This document shows, in pieces, positions 16,466 to 24,555 of a DNA stretch of 64,000 nt (positions within the stretch are counted from its first letter, which is position 1; each line of letters starts with the position of its first letter). Below the pieces are notes generated by a model. The model saw only the letters and a program-made list of their open reading frames with translations. It searched no databases and was not told the DNA's origin. The translations under genes and the position numbers were made by a program. The stretch comes from Mumia sp050632745 (GTDB lineage Bacteria; Actinomycetota; Actinomycetes; Propionibacteriales; Nocardioidaceae): positions 442,481-506,480 of the forward strand of contig NZ_JBODSD010000003.1 of assembly GCF_050632745.1 (NCBI RefSeq), read 5' to 3'.

Positions 16466-17341
16466 ATGAAGCCCGTACGACCCGCCCGTCTCGCCGCTCT
16501 CGCGGCCGCCTCGCTCCTCACGCTCGCCGTGGGGTGCGCACCCGCCGAGGACAACGACGACGCCTCCAGCGACTCGACCACCGGCGCGTCTTGCGAGAAG
16601 GCCGACCTCCCGCTCAAGAAGGCCGGCACGCTCACCATCGGCACCGACTCGCCGGCGTACGAGCCGTGGTTCGTCGACGACGACCCGAGCAACGGCAAGG
16701 GCTTCGAGAGCGCCGTCGCGTACGCGATCGCCGACCAGCTCGGCTTCGCGAAGGACGAGGTGGCGTGGGAGGTCGTGCCGTTCAACACGAGCTACCAGCC
16801 CGGCCAGAAGTCGTTCGACTTCGACATCAACCAGATCTCGATCACCGAGGAGCGCGCCCAGGCGGTGACGTTCTCCGAGCCGTACTACAAGGCGGCGCAG
16901 GCGGTCGTGACGCTGGAGTCGAGCCCGTACGCGAAGGCCACGAGCTTCGCCGACCTCAAGGACGCGCAGCTCGGCGCGCAGGTCGGGACCACGTCGCTGA
17001 CCGCGATCGACCAGATCGCCCCGACCAAGCAGGCCCGGGTCTACGACGACACCAACCAGGCCACCAAGGCGCTGGAGGTCGGGCAGATCGACGCCCTCGT
17101 GATGGACCTGCCGTCGGCGTTCTACACGACGGCCGCGGTGCTCTCCAAGCCCGGCACGATCGTCGGCCAGTTCCAGCCGGAGACCGGGCAGAGCGAGGAG
17201 TTCGGGCTGCTGCTCGAGAAGGGCAGCGAGCTCGTCACGTGCCTCGACGAGGCGATCACCACCCTGCGTGAGGACGGCACGCTCGCCGATCTCGAGAAGG
17301 AGTGGCTGTCTCAGACGACGGGCGTCCCCGAGCTGTCGTGA
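16466..17341 (+). CDS. Polar amino-acid ABC transporter substrate-binding lipoprotein
   Basis: 291 residues. The lipoprotein signal ends LTLAVGC (Cys about residue 24). Residues 50-285 are a family 3 solute-binding fold: GTLTIGTDSPAYEPW, GFESAVAYAIADQLGF, FDFDINQISITEERAQAVTFSEPYY, and QIDALVMDLPSAFY. A TACGAT -10 element sits 7 nt before the ATG, suggesting a leaderless start separate from ssuD. It feeds the permease and ATPase encoded next with 4-nt overlaps. Given the sulfur genes around it, a sulfur amino acid such as cystine or methionine is a reasonable but unproven substrate. Confidence 0.85.
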   Translation: MKPVRPARLAALAAASLLTLAVGCAPAEDNDDASSDSTTGASCEKADLPLKKAGTLTIGTDSPAYEPWFVDDDPSNGKGFESAVAYAIADQLGFAKDEVAWEVVPFNTSYQPGQKSFDFDINQISITEERAQAVTFSEPYYKAAQAVVTLESSPYAKATSFADLKDAQLGAQVGTTSLTAIDQIAPTKQARVYDDTNQATKALEVGQIDALVMDLPSAFYTTAAVLSKPGTIVGQFQPETGQSEEFGLLLEKGSELVTCLDEAITTLREDGTLADLEKEWLSQTTGVPELS

Positions 17342-18186
17342 GCACCTCCTGGGAGGTGAGCGAGCGCCAGCTCGAGCGGCTGGCGTTCCGGCGTCGGCAG
17401 GACCGGCGCCGGATGACGATCGCGCTCGTGTCGACGACGGTGATCCTCGTCGGCGTCGCGCTGCTGGTGACCTCGGCGCCCGGGTGGGACCGGGTCCGCG
17501 AGACGTACTTCGACTGGGAGGACGCCAAGGAGTCGTTCCCGGAGATCGCGAAGGCGTTCGTCACCAACATCAAGGCGTTCCTGATCGCCGAGGTGCTGAT
17601 CCTGGCGCTCGCGCTCCTCGTCGCCGTCGTCCGCGTCGTCCCGTCGGCGTGGATGGCGCCGCTGAAGGTCGTCGCCACGGTCTACACCGACGTCTTCCGC
17701 GGCACCCCGACGCTGCTGATCGTGCTGCTGGTCGGCTTCGGCGTCCCGACGCTCGGCCTGCAGGGCACGACCAACGACCCGTTCTGGCTCGGCATCGTCG
17801 CGCTCACGCTCAGCTACGGCGCGTACGTCGCGGAGGTCATCCGCGCCGGCATCCTCTCGGTCCACCCGAGCCAGTGGGCGAGCGGGCGGTCGCTGGGGCT
17901 GTCGTACGCGAAGACCCTCCGGTACGTGGTGCTCCCCCAGGCCCTGCGCCGCGTGACGCCGCCGCTGCTCAACGACTTCGTGTCGCTGCAGAAGGACACC
18001 GCGCTGCTCTCCGCGATCGGCGTGCTCGAGGCGCTGCGGCAGGCGCAGATCTACTCCAGCCGCGACTTCATCTTCACGCCGATGGTCGTCGCGGCCGTGT
18101 TCTTCATCGTGGCGACGATCCCGCTCGCGCGGTTCACCGACTGGTTGTCGCTGCGGGCGGCGCGGCGACAGAGCGGAGCAGCATGA
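17338..18186 (+). CDS. Polar amino-acid ABC transporter permease
   Basis: About 282 residues from a GTG that overlaps the previous stop (GTGA). Hydrophobic segments and the HisM/GlnP-type motifs are clear: VYTDVFRGTPTLLIVLLVGFGVP and the EAA loop YVAEVIRAGILSVHPSQWASGRSLGLSYAKTLRYVVLPQALRR. An extended N-terminus (~40 residues, charged) precedes the first segment. A GTG further upstream would lengthen it to 294 residues but would overlap the binding-protein gene. Forms the membrane channel of the importer with the ATPase at 18183. Confidence 0.87.
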   Translation: MSTSWEVSERQLERLAFRRRQDRRRMTIALVSTTVILVGVALLVTSAPGWDRVRETYFDWEDAKESFPEIAKAFVTNIKAFLIAEVLILALALLVAVVRVVPSAWMAPLKVVATVYTDVFRGTPTLLIVLLVGFGVPTLGLQGTTNDPFWLGIVALTLSYGAYVAEVIRAGILSVHPSQWASGRSLGLSYAKTLRYVVLPQALRRVTPPLLNDFVSLQKDTALLSAIGVLEALRQAQIYSSRDFIFTPMVVAAVFFIVATIPLARFTDWLSLRAARRQSGAA

Positions 18187-18917
18187 GTGCGTTGCTGGAG
18201 GCGCGTGGCGTCCGCAAGACCTACGGCGCCCACGATGTCCTCAAGGGCGTCGACCTCGGCGTCGACACCCATCACGTGGTGTGCCTCATCGGTGCATCGG
18301 GGTCCGGCAAGTCGACGCTCCTGCGCTGCCTCAACCTGCTCGAGGTCGTCGACGACGGCGAGGTCTGGTTCGACGGGCGGGAGATCACCGACCCGCGCGT
18401 CGACGTCGACGACGTCCGTCGGGACATCGGGATCGTCTTCCAGGCGTACAACCTCTTCCCGCACATGTCGGTCCTGGACAACGTCACGCTCGGCCCGCGC
18501 AAGGTCCGCGGCGGTCGGCGCCGCGAGGCCGAGGAGAGGGCGATGGGGCTGCTGACCCGCTTCGGGCTCGCCGACCAGGCGCGTAAGCACCCGGACGCCT
18601 TGTCCGGTGGGCAGCAGCAGCGGGTCGCGCTCGTCCGTGCGCTCGCGATGGAGCCGAAGGTCCTGCTGCTCGACGAGATCACGTCCGCGCTCGACCCGCA
18701 GCTGGTGGGCGAGGTGCTCGAGGCCGTGCGCGAGCTCAAGGACGCCGGCATGACGATCGTGATGGCGACCCACGAGATGCAGTTCGCCCGCGAGGTGGCT
18801 GACGAGGTGCTCTTCCTCGACGACGGCGTCGTCCGCGAGCGTGGGGCGGCCGAGCGGCTGTTCACCGACCCCACGGAACCGCGTACGCGCGAGTTCCTGG
18901 CGCGCCACCTGACGTAG
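18183..18917 (+). CDS. Polar amino-acid ABC transporter ATPase
   Basis: 244 residues, ATG overlapping the permease stop (ATGA). Walker A GASGSGKSTLLRC, Q-loop VFQAYNLFPHMSV, signature LSGGQQQRVALVRALA, Walker B VLLLDEITSALDP, switch His in MATHEMQFAREV: the GlnQ/HisP branch. The residue after Walker B Glu region is ITSALDP, as usual for this branch. It powers the uptake system with the two genes before it. The gene ends 46 nt before an AraC-family regulator read in the same direction. Confidence 0.9.
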   Translation: MSALLEARGVRKTYGAHDVLKGVDLGVDTHHVVCLIGASGSGKSTLLRCLNLLEVVDDGEVWFDGREITDPRVDVDDVRRDIGIVFQAYNLFPHMSVLDNVTLGPRKVRGGRRREAEERAMGLLTRFGLADQARKHPDALSGGQQQRVALVRALAMEPKVLLLDEITSALDPQLVGEVLEAVRELKDAGMTIVMATHEMQFAREVADEVLFLDDGVVRERGAAERLFTDPTEPRTREFLARHLT

Positions 18918-18963
18918 CGGCGCGGTCGGGAATGTCTCCCCGCCCGGTGGACTTGACCTCATC

Positions 18964-19812
18964 ATGGTCGCCACGGGGTACGACGCGGAGCCGACGACGC
19001 TGGACGAGCTTCTCGGTGCGCTGCACTGGAGCGTGACCGGGTTCGCCCGGGAGGACCTGCGCGGCGGGGAGCCACGGCGCTATCACGGTGACGGGATGCG
19101 GTTCCACTACGTCGTCGACGGCGACGTCGTGGTGAGCCGCGACGGCGTCCGCACCGAGCTTCGGCAAGGGGCGTTCCTGCTCCTTCCGCGCGGCGGTGAG
19201 GCGCTCGTGCGCGCGACCACGCCGACCACGCTCTACACCGGCGACCTCCGGCTCGAGATCTCCGACGGCGAGCGGCTGGTCCGCCTCATGCCGGACACGG
19301 TGCTCGCGTGCTGCTTCCGCGCCGCCGAGCCGGTGATGGAACCGTTGCTGGGGGCGATGGAGGACGAGGTACGCCGTGCGCGTCCCGGGTCGACCTCCCT
19401 CACGAGCCGGATCGCCAACCTGGTGATGGTCGCCGCGATCCGCCAGTGGGCCGAGTCCGGCTGCGGAGCGGCGAGCGGGTGGCTCGGGGCGATCCGCGAC
19501 CCCCACGTCGCGAAGGCGCTGGCCGCCATCCACGCCGACCCCGGCTCGCCGTGGACGGTGGCCTCGCTCGCCCAGATCGCCAGCGCCTCCCGCTCGCAGT
19601 TCTCCGAGCAGTTCCGTACGGCGGTCGGCGACACCCCGGTGCGCTACCTGACGGCGGTCCGGATGCGGAAGGCCATGGACCTGCTCCGGTCGGGGTCGCC
19701 GTCGACCCACGTCGCGTTCGCCACCGGGTACGGCTCGGAGGCCGCGTTCAGCCGTGCGTTCCGCCGGCACACGGGGCTGTCGCCGCGGGCGTGGCTCCGC
19801 CAGCCCTCCTGA
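18964..19812 (+). CDS. AraC family transcriptional regulator with cupin domain
   Basis: 282 residues. Residues ~1-110 form an AraC_binding/cupin_6 domain (FHYVVDGDVVVSRDG...LRQGAFLLLPRGGEALV), a ligand-sensing half common in regulators of exporters and redox genes. The C-terminal ~100 residues carry two helix-turn-helix units (WTVASLAQIASASRSQFSEQFRTAVGDTPVRYL and VAFATGYGSEAAFSRAFRRHTGLSPRAWL). It converges with an MFS gene whose upstream region has two direct repeats 21 bp apart, the spacing AraC proteins often use; it may be that gene's regulator. Confidence 0.88.
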   Translation: MVATGYDAEPTTLDELLGALHWSVTGFAREDLRGGEPRRYHGDGMRFHYVVDGDVVVSRDGVRTELRQGAFLLLPRGGEALVRATTPTTLYTGDLRLEISDGERLVRLMPDTVLACCFRAAEPVMEPLLGAMEDEVRRARPGSTSLTSRIANLVMVAAIRQWAESGCGAASGWLGAIRDPHVAKALAAIHADPGSPWTVASLAQIASASRSQFSEQFRTAVGDTPVRYLTAVRMRKAMDLLRSGSPSTHVAFATGYGSEAAFSRAFRRHTGLSPRAWLRQPS

Positions 19813-19834
19813 GTCCGGCCCTCCCGCCCGACGT

Positions 19835-21031
19835 TCACACCCGGCGCGCCGATCCCAGCAGCGCACCGCCCAGGACGGCGGCGACCCCGCCGACGACGAG
19901 CGCCGTACGGACGTCGAACGCGTCGACGACGAGTCCTCCCACCGCGGCGCCGAGGGCGATCGCGACCTGGAACGTCGCGACGAACAGCCCGCCGATGCTC
20001 TCCAGCCGGTCGGGTGCGACCCGGGCGATCCACGTCTGGATGGCGGTCGGGATCGCGCCGAACGCGATGCCCCAGACGACGACCGCGGCGCCCGTGGCGG
20101 TGTACGAGGTGCCGGCGAGCGCGAGGGTCACCGTCGCGACGCCGATCAAGGCCGGGGCCGCGACGACGACGAGGCGCAGCCTCCGGTCGGCGAGAAGGCC
20201 GCTCGCGAGGTTGCCCACGAAGCTCGCCACCCCGTACGCCGCGAGCAGCACCGCCAGCCCGGTCGCCGTCAGCGCCGGGACCCGGTCGAGGGCCGGCCGC
20301 AGGTACGTGAAGCCCGCGAAGTGCCCACCCGCGACCAGCGCGGTCGCGACCATCCCAAGGATGACGATGCGTCGCCGCGCGGTCTCGAGCAGCACCCGCA
20401 GGGACCCGCTGACGGCGACCGGGAGACGAGGCAGCGTCACCAGCTGCGCGACGAGGGCGACGACCGCGGTCGCTCCTGCCGCGACGAAGACCCACCGCCA
20501 GCCCCACTGCTCACCGAGGAACGCCCCGACCGGGACGGCGAGCACGGTCGCCAGCGAGACCCCCGAGTTGACCACCATCATCGCCCGGCCGAGGTGGTCG
20601 GCCGGGACGAGCTGGGCGGTGACCGCGAGAACCATCGCCCAGAACCCGGCGAGCGCGACGCCGAGCAGCAGGCGTGCCAGCAGGACGGTGACGAGTCCGG
20701 GACTGACCGCGACGAGGAGGTTCGAGAGGAGCGCGAGCGCGGTGAGCCCGATCATCACCGTGCGCCGGTCCACGCGTGGCAGGAGGAGTGCGAGCGTGGG
20801 TGCGGTGATCGCCCCCATCACCGCGGTGGCCGTCACCGTCTGGCCGGCCATGCCCTCCGAGACGCCGAGGTCGGACGCCATCGGCGACAGCAGGCTCGCG
20901 GGGAGGAACTCGGCCGTCACCAGCGTGAAGATGCCCAGCGCCAGCGCTCCGACCGCCCACCACGACGCCTCCGGCCCGGGGGTCTGGACGGTCGTCGTCG
21001 CCGAGCGGGGCTCTGTCTCTGCCGTGGTCAT
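19835..21031 (-). CDS. MFS transporter (DHA1-type drug/sugar efflux)
   Basis: 398 residues from ATG 21031, which has AGGAG five bases upstream; a longer frame exists but its extra sequence crosses repeats. Twelve membrane segments are apparent. The loop between segments 2 and 3 (PRVDRRTVMIGLTAL) and the LLARLLLGVALAGFWAM segment match the AraJ/NepI/PbuE branch of DHA1 proton-driven exporters. An N-terminal acidic tail (MTTAETEPRSATT) is cytosolic. Substrate unknown. The upstream region holds direct repeats, then a dispersed intergenic repeat. Confidence 0.87.
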   Translation of the reverse strand: MTTAETEPRSATTTVQTPGPEASWWAVGALALGIFTLVTAEFLPASLLSPMASDLGVSEGMAGQTVTATAVMGAITAPTLALLLPRVDRRTVMIGLTALALLSNLLVAVSPGLVTVLLARLLLGVALAGFWAMVLAVTAQLVPADHLGRAMMVVNSGVSLATVLAVPVGAFLGEQWGWRWVFVAAGATAVVALVAQLVTLPRLPVAVSGSLRVLLETARRRIVILGMVATALVAGGHFAGFTYLRPALDRVPALTATGLAVLLAAYGVASFVGNLASGLLADRRLRLVVVAAPALIGVATVTLALAGTSYTATGAAVVVWGIAFGAIPTAIQTWIARVAPDRLESIGGLFVATFQVAIALGAAVGGLVVDAFDVRTALVVGGVAAVLGGALLGSARRV

Positions 21032-21088
21032 GGCACTCCTGTCCGAGGGGATCACCGCCATCGTGGGGCGGAACGCCGCCTGGGACTT

Positions 21089-21120
21089 GACCGATCGTCG
21101 GAGGGACGTGACCGATCGTC
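21089..21120 (-). promoter_or_regulatory. Direct-repeat operator candidate upstream of the MFS gene
   Basis: The 11-mer GACCGATCGTC occurs at 21089-21099 and again at 21110-21120, exactly 21 bp apart, about two turns of DNA on one face of the helix. It lies 58-89 nt before the MFS start. This is the classical layout of AraC-family half-sites. Confidence 0.5.
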
Positions 21121-21128
21121 CGTGTCGG

Positions 21129-21175
21129 GGTCTCGATACGCGGCTCGCCCAGGGGCTCGCCGCTACTCGACCACC
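21129..21175. repeat. Half copy of the dispersed intergenic repeat
   Basis: GGTCTCGATACGC followed by CTCGCCCAGGGGCTCG and CTACTCGACCACC matches 1733-1777 with only four differences. It stands between the divergent MFS and wall-associated genes. No target-site duplication is obvious. Confidence 0.8.
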
Positions 21176-21289
21176 TGTGGTGTTCGAGATGCACCAATTG
21201 TCGTAATACGTACCGTGGGGACGGTGCGCCTGGCGTGGGGAAGTCGATGAACCTGTCGATGCGTCGGGCGGGCACCTGGGGGAAGCACC

Positions 21290-22258
21290 ATGTCTCGTAC
21301 GCATCTCGGGCGTACGGCATCACTGCTGGTGGCGCCGTCCGTCCTCGCTCTGGCCCTGGTCGCACCGGCGTCGGCGAAAGCGCCACCGACCCCGTCCGGG
21401 CTGCCCGCGGCGATCGAGGCCCCGGCCTCGTACGTCGGTCCGGTCAGCTGCGCGAAGCCGCAGAAGGGCACCGCCAGGCTCGGCGCGCTGCTCGTCGCGA
21501 CCTGGCCGGTCACCAGCTGGTCCGCCGCCCGTGACTGCACCACGGCGACCAGCGAGCACCACGACGGGCGGGCCGTCGACTGGATGACCAACGCGCGGAC
21601 CGCCAACGGCAAGAAGCGCGGGGACAGGCTGTCGGCCTGGCTGCTGCGCACCGACGCCCGCGGCAACGCGTTCGCGAACGCCCGCCGCCTCGGCGTCATG
21701 TACATCATCTGGAACAACAAGATCTGGTCGGCCTACCGCGCGGGCGACGGCTGGCGGGTCTACAACGGCTGCACCGCCAAGCGGCGCGCCGGCACGGCGT
21801 ACGACACCACGTGCCACCGCAACCACGTCCACCTGTCGCTGTCGTGGGCGGGCGCGCGCGGCTACACCTCGTACTGGGACAAGACGGTGGCCGGCACGAA
21901 CTACGGACCGTGCCGACCGGCCGACCTCAACTGGGCGGAGCGCTACACCGGGCGGCGCGCGATCCCGTGCCCCCGCTACCCGCGGGTCACGGCCGCGCCG
22001 GGCTCGTCGACGCTCCACCGGACGCTGGTCGCGTACTCCGGGCTGCGGATCACCTCCGGAACCCGAGGACCCGCCGTACGCGCGGTCCAGCAGGCGTTGC
22101 GCATCCCGGCCAGCGGCGTGTGGGACGCACGGTCACGGGCGACGATGCGCTCGTACAAGGGCGCCCGCCGGATGGGATCGAACGCGATCGTCGGGGCGCG
22201 GGTCTGGCGTGCGCTGCTCGCGCAGACGGCGCCGCGGCCGCCGGCGCCGATCGCGTGA
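21290..22258 (+). CDS. Secreted protein with M15/ARB_07466-like and peptidoglycan-binding-like domains
   Basis: 322 residues. Signal peptide about 1-29 (LLVAPSVLALALVAPASA). Residues ~50-190 show a conserved actinobacterial secreted domain with SEHHDGRAVDWMTNAR, GVMYIIWNNKIWSAYRAGDGWRVYNGCT and TCHRNHVHLSLSWAGARG; the H...D...HVH pattern recalls zinc-dependent peptidases of the M15 type, but a catalytic role is not proven. Residues ~245-310 resemble a PG_binding_1 repeat (GTRGPAVRAVQQALRIPASGVWDARSRATMRSY). Acts outside the cell, probably at the wall. It converges with the heparinase-like gene, ending 6 nt from it. Confidence 0.78.
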   Translation: MSRTHLGRTASLLVAPSVLALALVAPASAKAPPTPSGLPAAIEAPASYVGPVSCAKPQKGTARLGALLVATWPVTSWSAARDCTTATSEHHDGRAVDWMTNARTANGKKRGDRLSAWLLRTDARGNAFANARRLGVMYIIWNNKIWSAYRAGDGWRVYNGCTAKRRAGTAYDTTCHRNHVHLSLSWAGARGYTSYWDKTVAGTNYGPCRPADLNWAERYTGRRAIPCPRYPRVTAAPGSSTLHRTLVAYSGLRITSGTRGPAVRAVQQALRIPASGVWDARSRATMRSYKGARRMGSNAIVGARVWRALLAQTAPRPPAPIA

Positions 22259-22264
22259 GCGGGG

Positions 22265-24439
22265 CTAGCGCTTCTTCTTGACGACCTTGACGGCGCGGGT
22301 CACCGACACGGCCGGCTTCCAGCCCTTCGTGCCGCTCTTGGCCCGCACGACCACGCGGTAGCGCTTCGTGCCCTTGGAGGTCATCTTGACCTTGGTCGAC
22401 ACGCGGCCGTTCGTGGCGGTGCGCAGCGTCTTGACGGTCCGCCACTTGCCCTTGCGCCGCTCCTGCAGCACGACCTTCGCACGCTTGGCCGCGAGCCCGA
22501 GCGAGGTGACGCGCGCCGTGAAGCGAACCTTCTGACCGACCTTGACCTTGGCCTTCGACCGCGAGAACGCCACCTTGGCGGCGAGGCGAGCGAACGCGTT
22601 GACCGACGTCACGAGCGTGGTCGCGCGTCCGTTCACCGCGACGCGCAGCGCCGCCTTGCCGCCGACCGACGTCCGCGCGACGCTCGGGGTGCCGCTGCTG
22701 GTGAAGACGGTGACGACGCGTGCCGTCCTGCCGGTCGCCACGCTCACGGGCACCCGGACGACCGAGCCGCGGGTCGCCTTGCCGTACGACTGACCGAGCG
22801 TGCCCGCCGTCGTCGTCGCACCGGAGACGCGCGGGGTGCCGCTCGTCAGGAAGCGGGCGCTCCTGGCGGTGCCGGTGGCGTCGGTGCCGGAGAGCGCGAC
22901 GTAGCGTCCGCTGGTGCGGGCGCTGACGCCGGAGGGCAGCACCCACTGCTGCTGGATCGTGCCCGAGCGCTTCGTCGCGCGGACCAGGTCCTCGACGACC
23001 ATCGCGTCGATCGCGCGGAGGTAGTAGACGCAGCGCGTGAGCTCGAACCCGCTGCCCGCGAGGTAGCCGGGGTCGTACACGCACGTGCGGTCGGTCCACG
23101 CCGACGTCGCCGAGACCTGCACCCTGCCGTAGACCGAGCGGTTGGGGGTCCCCGGGGCGACGAGGGCGCTGTGCGCCGCGCGCTGCACGACGGCCGAGCG
23201 CAGGCTGGACCCGTTGTACGCGTACGGGCCGGGGTCGGCGACCCACGAGACGCCGTCGGCGTACATCGTCATCGACGTCGTGTCCGCGTGGCGGTGCGAC
23301 GGGAGCGCGTAGCGGTCGGCGGTGCGCAGCGAGTAGAACGTCGACGACGTGTCCGTGCCGGCGACCCAGCCGGAGCGGCCGAACGCGTAGCCGCCGGCGT
23401 AGCGCCGGTAGAGCGCGCTGGGCTTGCGGCCCGTCTTGCCGGAGGTGCGGACCCACTCGGCCTCCGAGGTCGCGCTGAAGACGCCCGACGGGATCTTCTG
23501 GAGGTGCGTGTCGCCGATCGTCTCGAGGTAGCGGTCGGGCCGGCTCGCCTGCGCGTAGAACGAGCCGCGCGCGTTGAGCATGGAGGCGATCTTGCCCGCG
23601 GACGACGAGGCGCCGTACAGCGTGAAGACGTTGTAGGCGCGGTGCATGATCGTGCCGAGGTAGAGGCCGTACCCGGGCGCGCCCTCGAGGTCGGAGCCGT
23701 CGGCCTGGGCGAGCCTCTGGGCGACGTTCACCGTCTGGTCGCGCAGCTTCACGCGCTGGGCCTCGGTCCCGGCCTGCCGCGCGGCGGCGTACGCCGTGAG
23801 CTTGAGGTTCATCATCGTGTTGTTCCCGGACGTGCCGTACGCGAGCGCCTTGGTCAGCTCCACGCGCAGCTGCTTGGCGGCCCACGCCTTGTGCGTGGCC
23901 GACGGGTCCAGCCGGTTCATGCAGACGAACGTGCCGATGCGGAAGCCGAGGTACTGGGGGTGGTTCTGCCAGTACGTGCGCTTCTTGACCGGGTTGTCCT
24001 TGACCCAGTCGACGACGATGGCGGTGAAGCGCGCGATCATCGCCTGACCCTCGGCGTCCCCGAGCGCCAGCCCCGTCTTGAGCAGCGGCAGCGCCCAGTG
24101 CAGCGAGTGCATGTAGCGGTCGCCCGCGAGGTCGAGCCCCGACTGCGGCGCCCACGACGGGTTGGCCGCGAGCCGCATGGTGCCGTACTGGCCCATGTCG
24201 ACGGTGCCGCCCATGATCGCCCGCGCCCGGTCGACGTCGGCCCGCGTGAGGGAGCCGAGCGTGTGCATGTTCTCGCAGACGCCGTCGTAGCCCGCGGCAG
24301 CAGAGGCGGTGCTCGGGGCGGCGACGGTCTGGACGGCCACGACGCCGGTGAGGGCGAGCGCGCCGGCCGCGACGGCGCCGGTGAGGCGGCGGAGCGGGGG
24401 GAGGCGTCGGGAAACGGGGGTCTGGCTGGGGGACGACAT
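22265..24439 (-). CDS. Secreted heparinase II/III-like polysaccharide lyase
   Basis: 724 residues. Signal peptide about 15-48 ending ASTASA. Residues ~50-350 are helical with the alginate-lyase-like toroid pattern (LHWALPLLKTGLALGD, YWQNHPQYLGFRIGTFVC). Residues ~370-560 hold the heparinase II/III beta domain: ALPSHRHADTTSMTMYADGVSWVADPGPYAYNGSSLR, where the conserved His-x-Asp contributes to metal/active-site binding. The last ~100 residues are a basic Ig-like module ending VVKKKR, common on exported proteins of this family of bacteria. It should cleave an acidic polysaccharide outside the cell; the substrate is unknown. A palindrome lies in its divergent upstream region. Confidence 0.83.
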   Translation of the reverse strand: MSSPSQTPVSRRLPPLRRLTGAVAAGALALTGVVAVQTVAAPSTASAAAGYDGVCENMHTLGSLTRADVDRARAIMGGTVDMGQYGTMRLAANPSWAPQSGLDLAGDRYMHSLHWALPLLKTGLALGDAEGQAMIARFTAIVVDWVKDNPVKKRTYWQNHPQYLGFRIGTFVCMNRLDPSATHKAWAAKQLRVELTKALAYGTSGNNTMMNLKLTAYAAARQAGTEAQRVKLRDQTVNVAQRLAQADGSDLEGAPGYGLYLGTIMHRAYNVFTLYGASSSAGKIASMLNARGSFYAQASRPDRYLETIGDTHLQKIPSGVFSATSEAEWVRTSGKTGRKPSALYRRYAGGYAFGRSGWVAGTDTSSTFYSLRTADRYALPSHRHADTTSMTMYADGVSWVADPGPYAYNGSSLRSAVVQRAAHSALVAPGTPNRSVYGRVQVSATSAWTDRTCVYDPGYLAGSGFELTRCVYYLRAIDAMVVEDLVRATKRSGTIQQQWVLPSGVSARTSGRYVALSGTDATGTARSARFLTSGTPRVSGATTTAGTLGQSYGKATRGSVVRVPVSVATGRTARVVTVFTSSGTPSVARTSVGGKAALRVAVNGRATTLVTSVNAFARLAAKVAFSRSKAKVKVGQKVRFTARVTSLGLAAKRAKVVLQERRKGKWRTVKTLRTATNGRVSTKVKMTSKGTKRYRVVVRAKSGTKGWKPAVSVTRAVKVVKKKR

Positions 24440-24493
24440 AGGCCACCCATGGTGTCAGATGTCCGGTTCACGACGAAACACGCGTCACCGACC

Positions 24494-24508
24494 TGTGACC
24501 TTGTCACA
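24494..24508. promoter_or_regulatory. Palindrome TGTGAC-CTT-GTCACA
   Basis: A perfect 6+6 palindrome lies 55 nt before the heparinase-like start and 48 nt before the epimerase start. It resembles a Crp/GlxR site, but the spacer between TGTGA and TCACA is five, not six. It may serve either divergent gene. Confidence 0.4.
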
Positions 24509-24555
24509 CCGGGCACGGCGGCGCCGTCGGAGGGGTGACGAGAGAGGAGAGCATC

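Noticed and set aside
21163..21720. 185-residue minus-strand frame ending in QVVE
   Set aside because: Its end comes from the dispersed repeat and the rest is antisense to the secreted wall-associated gene; no signal of coding.
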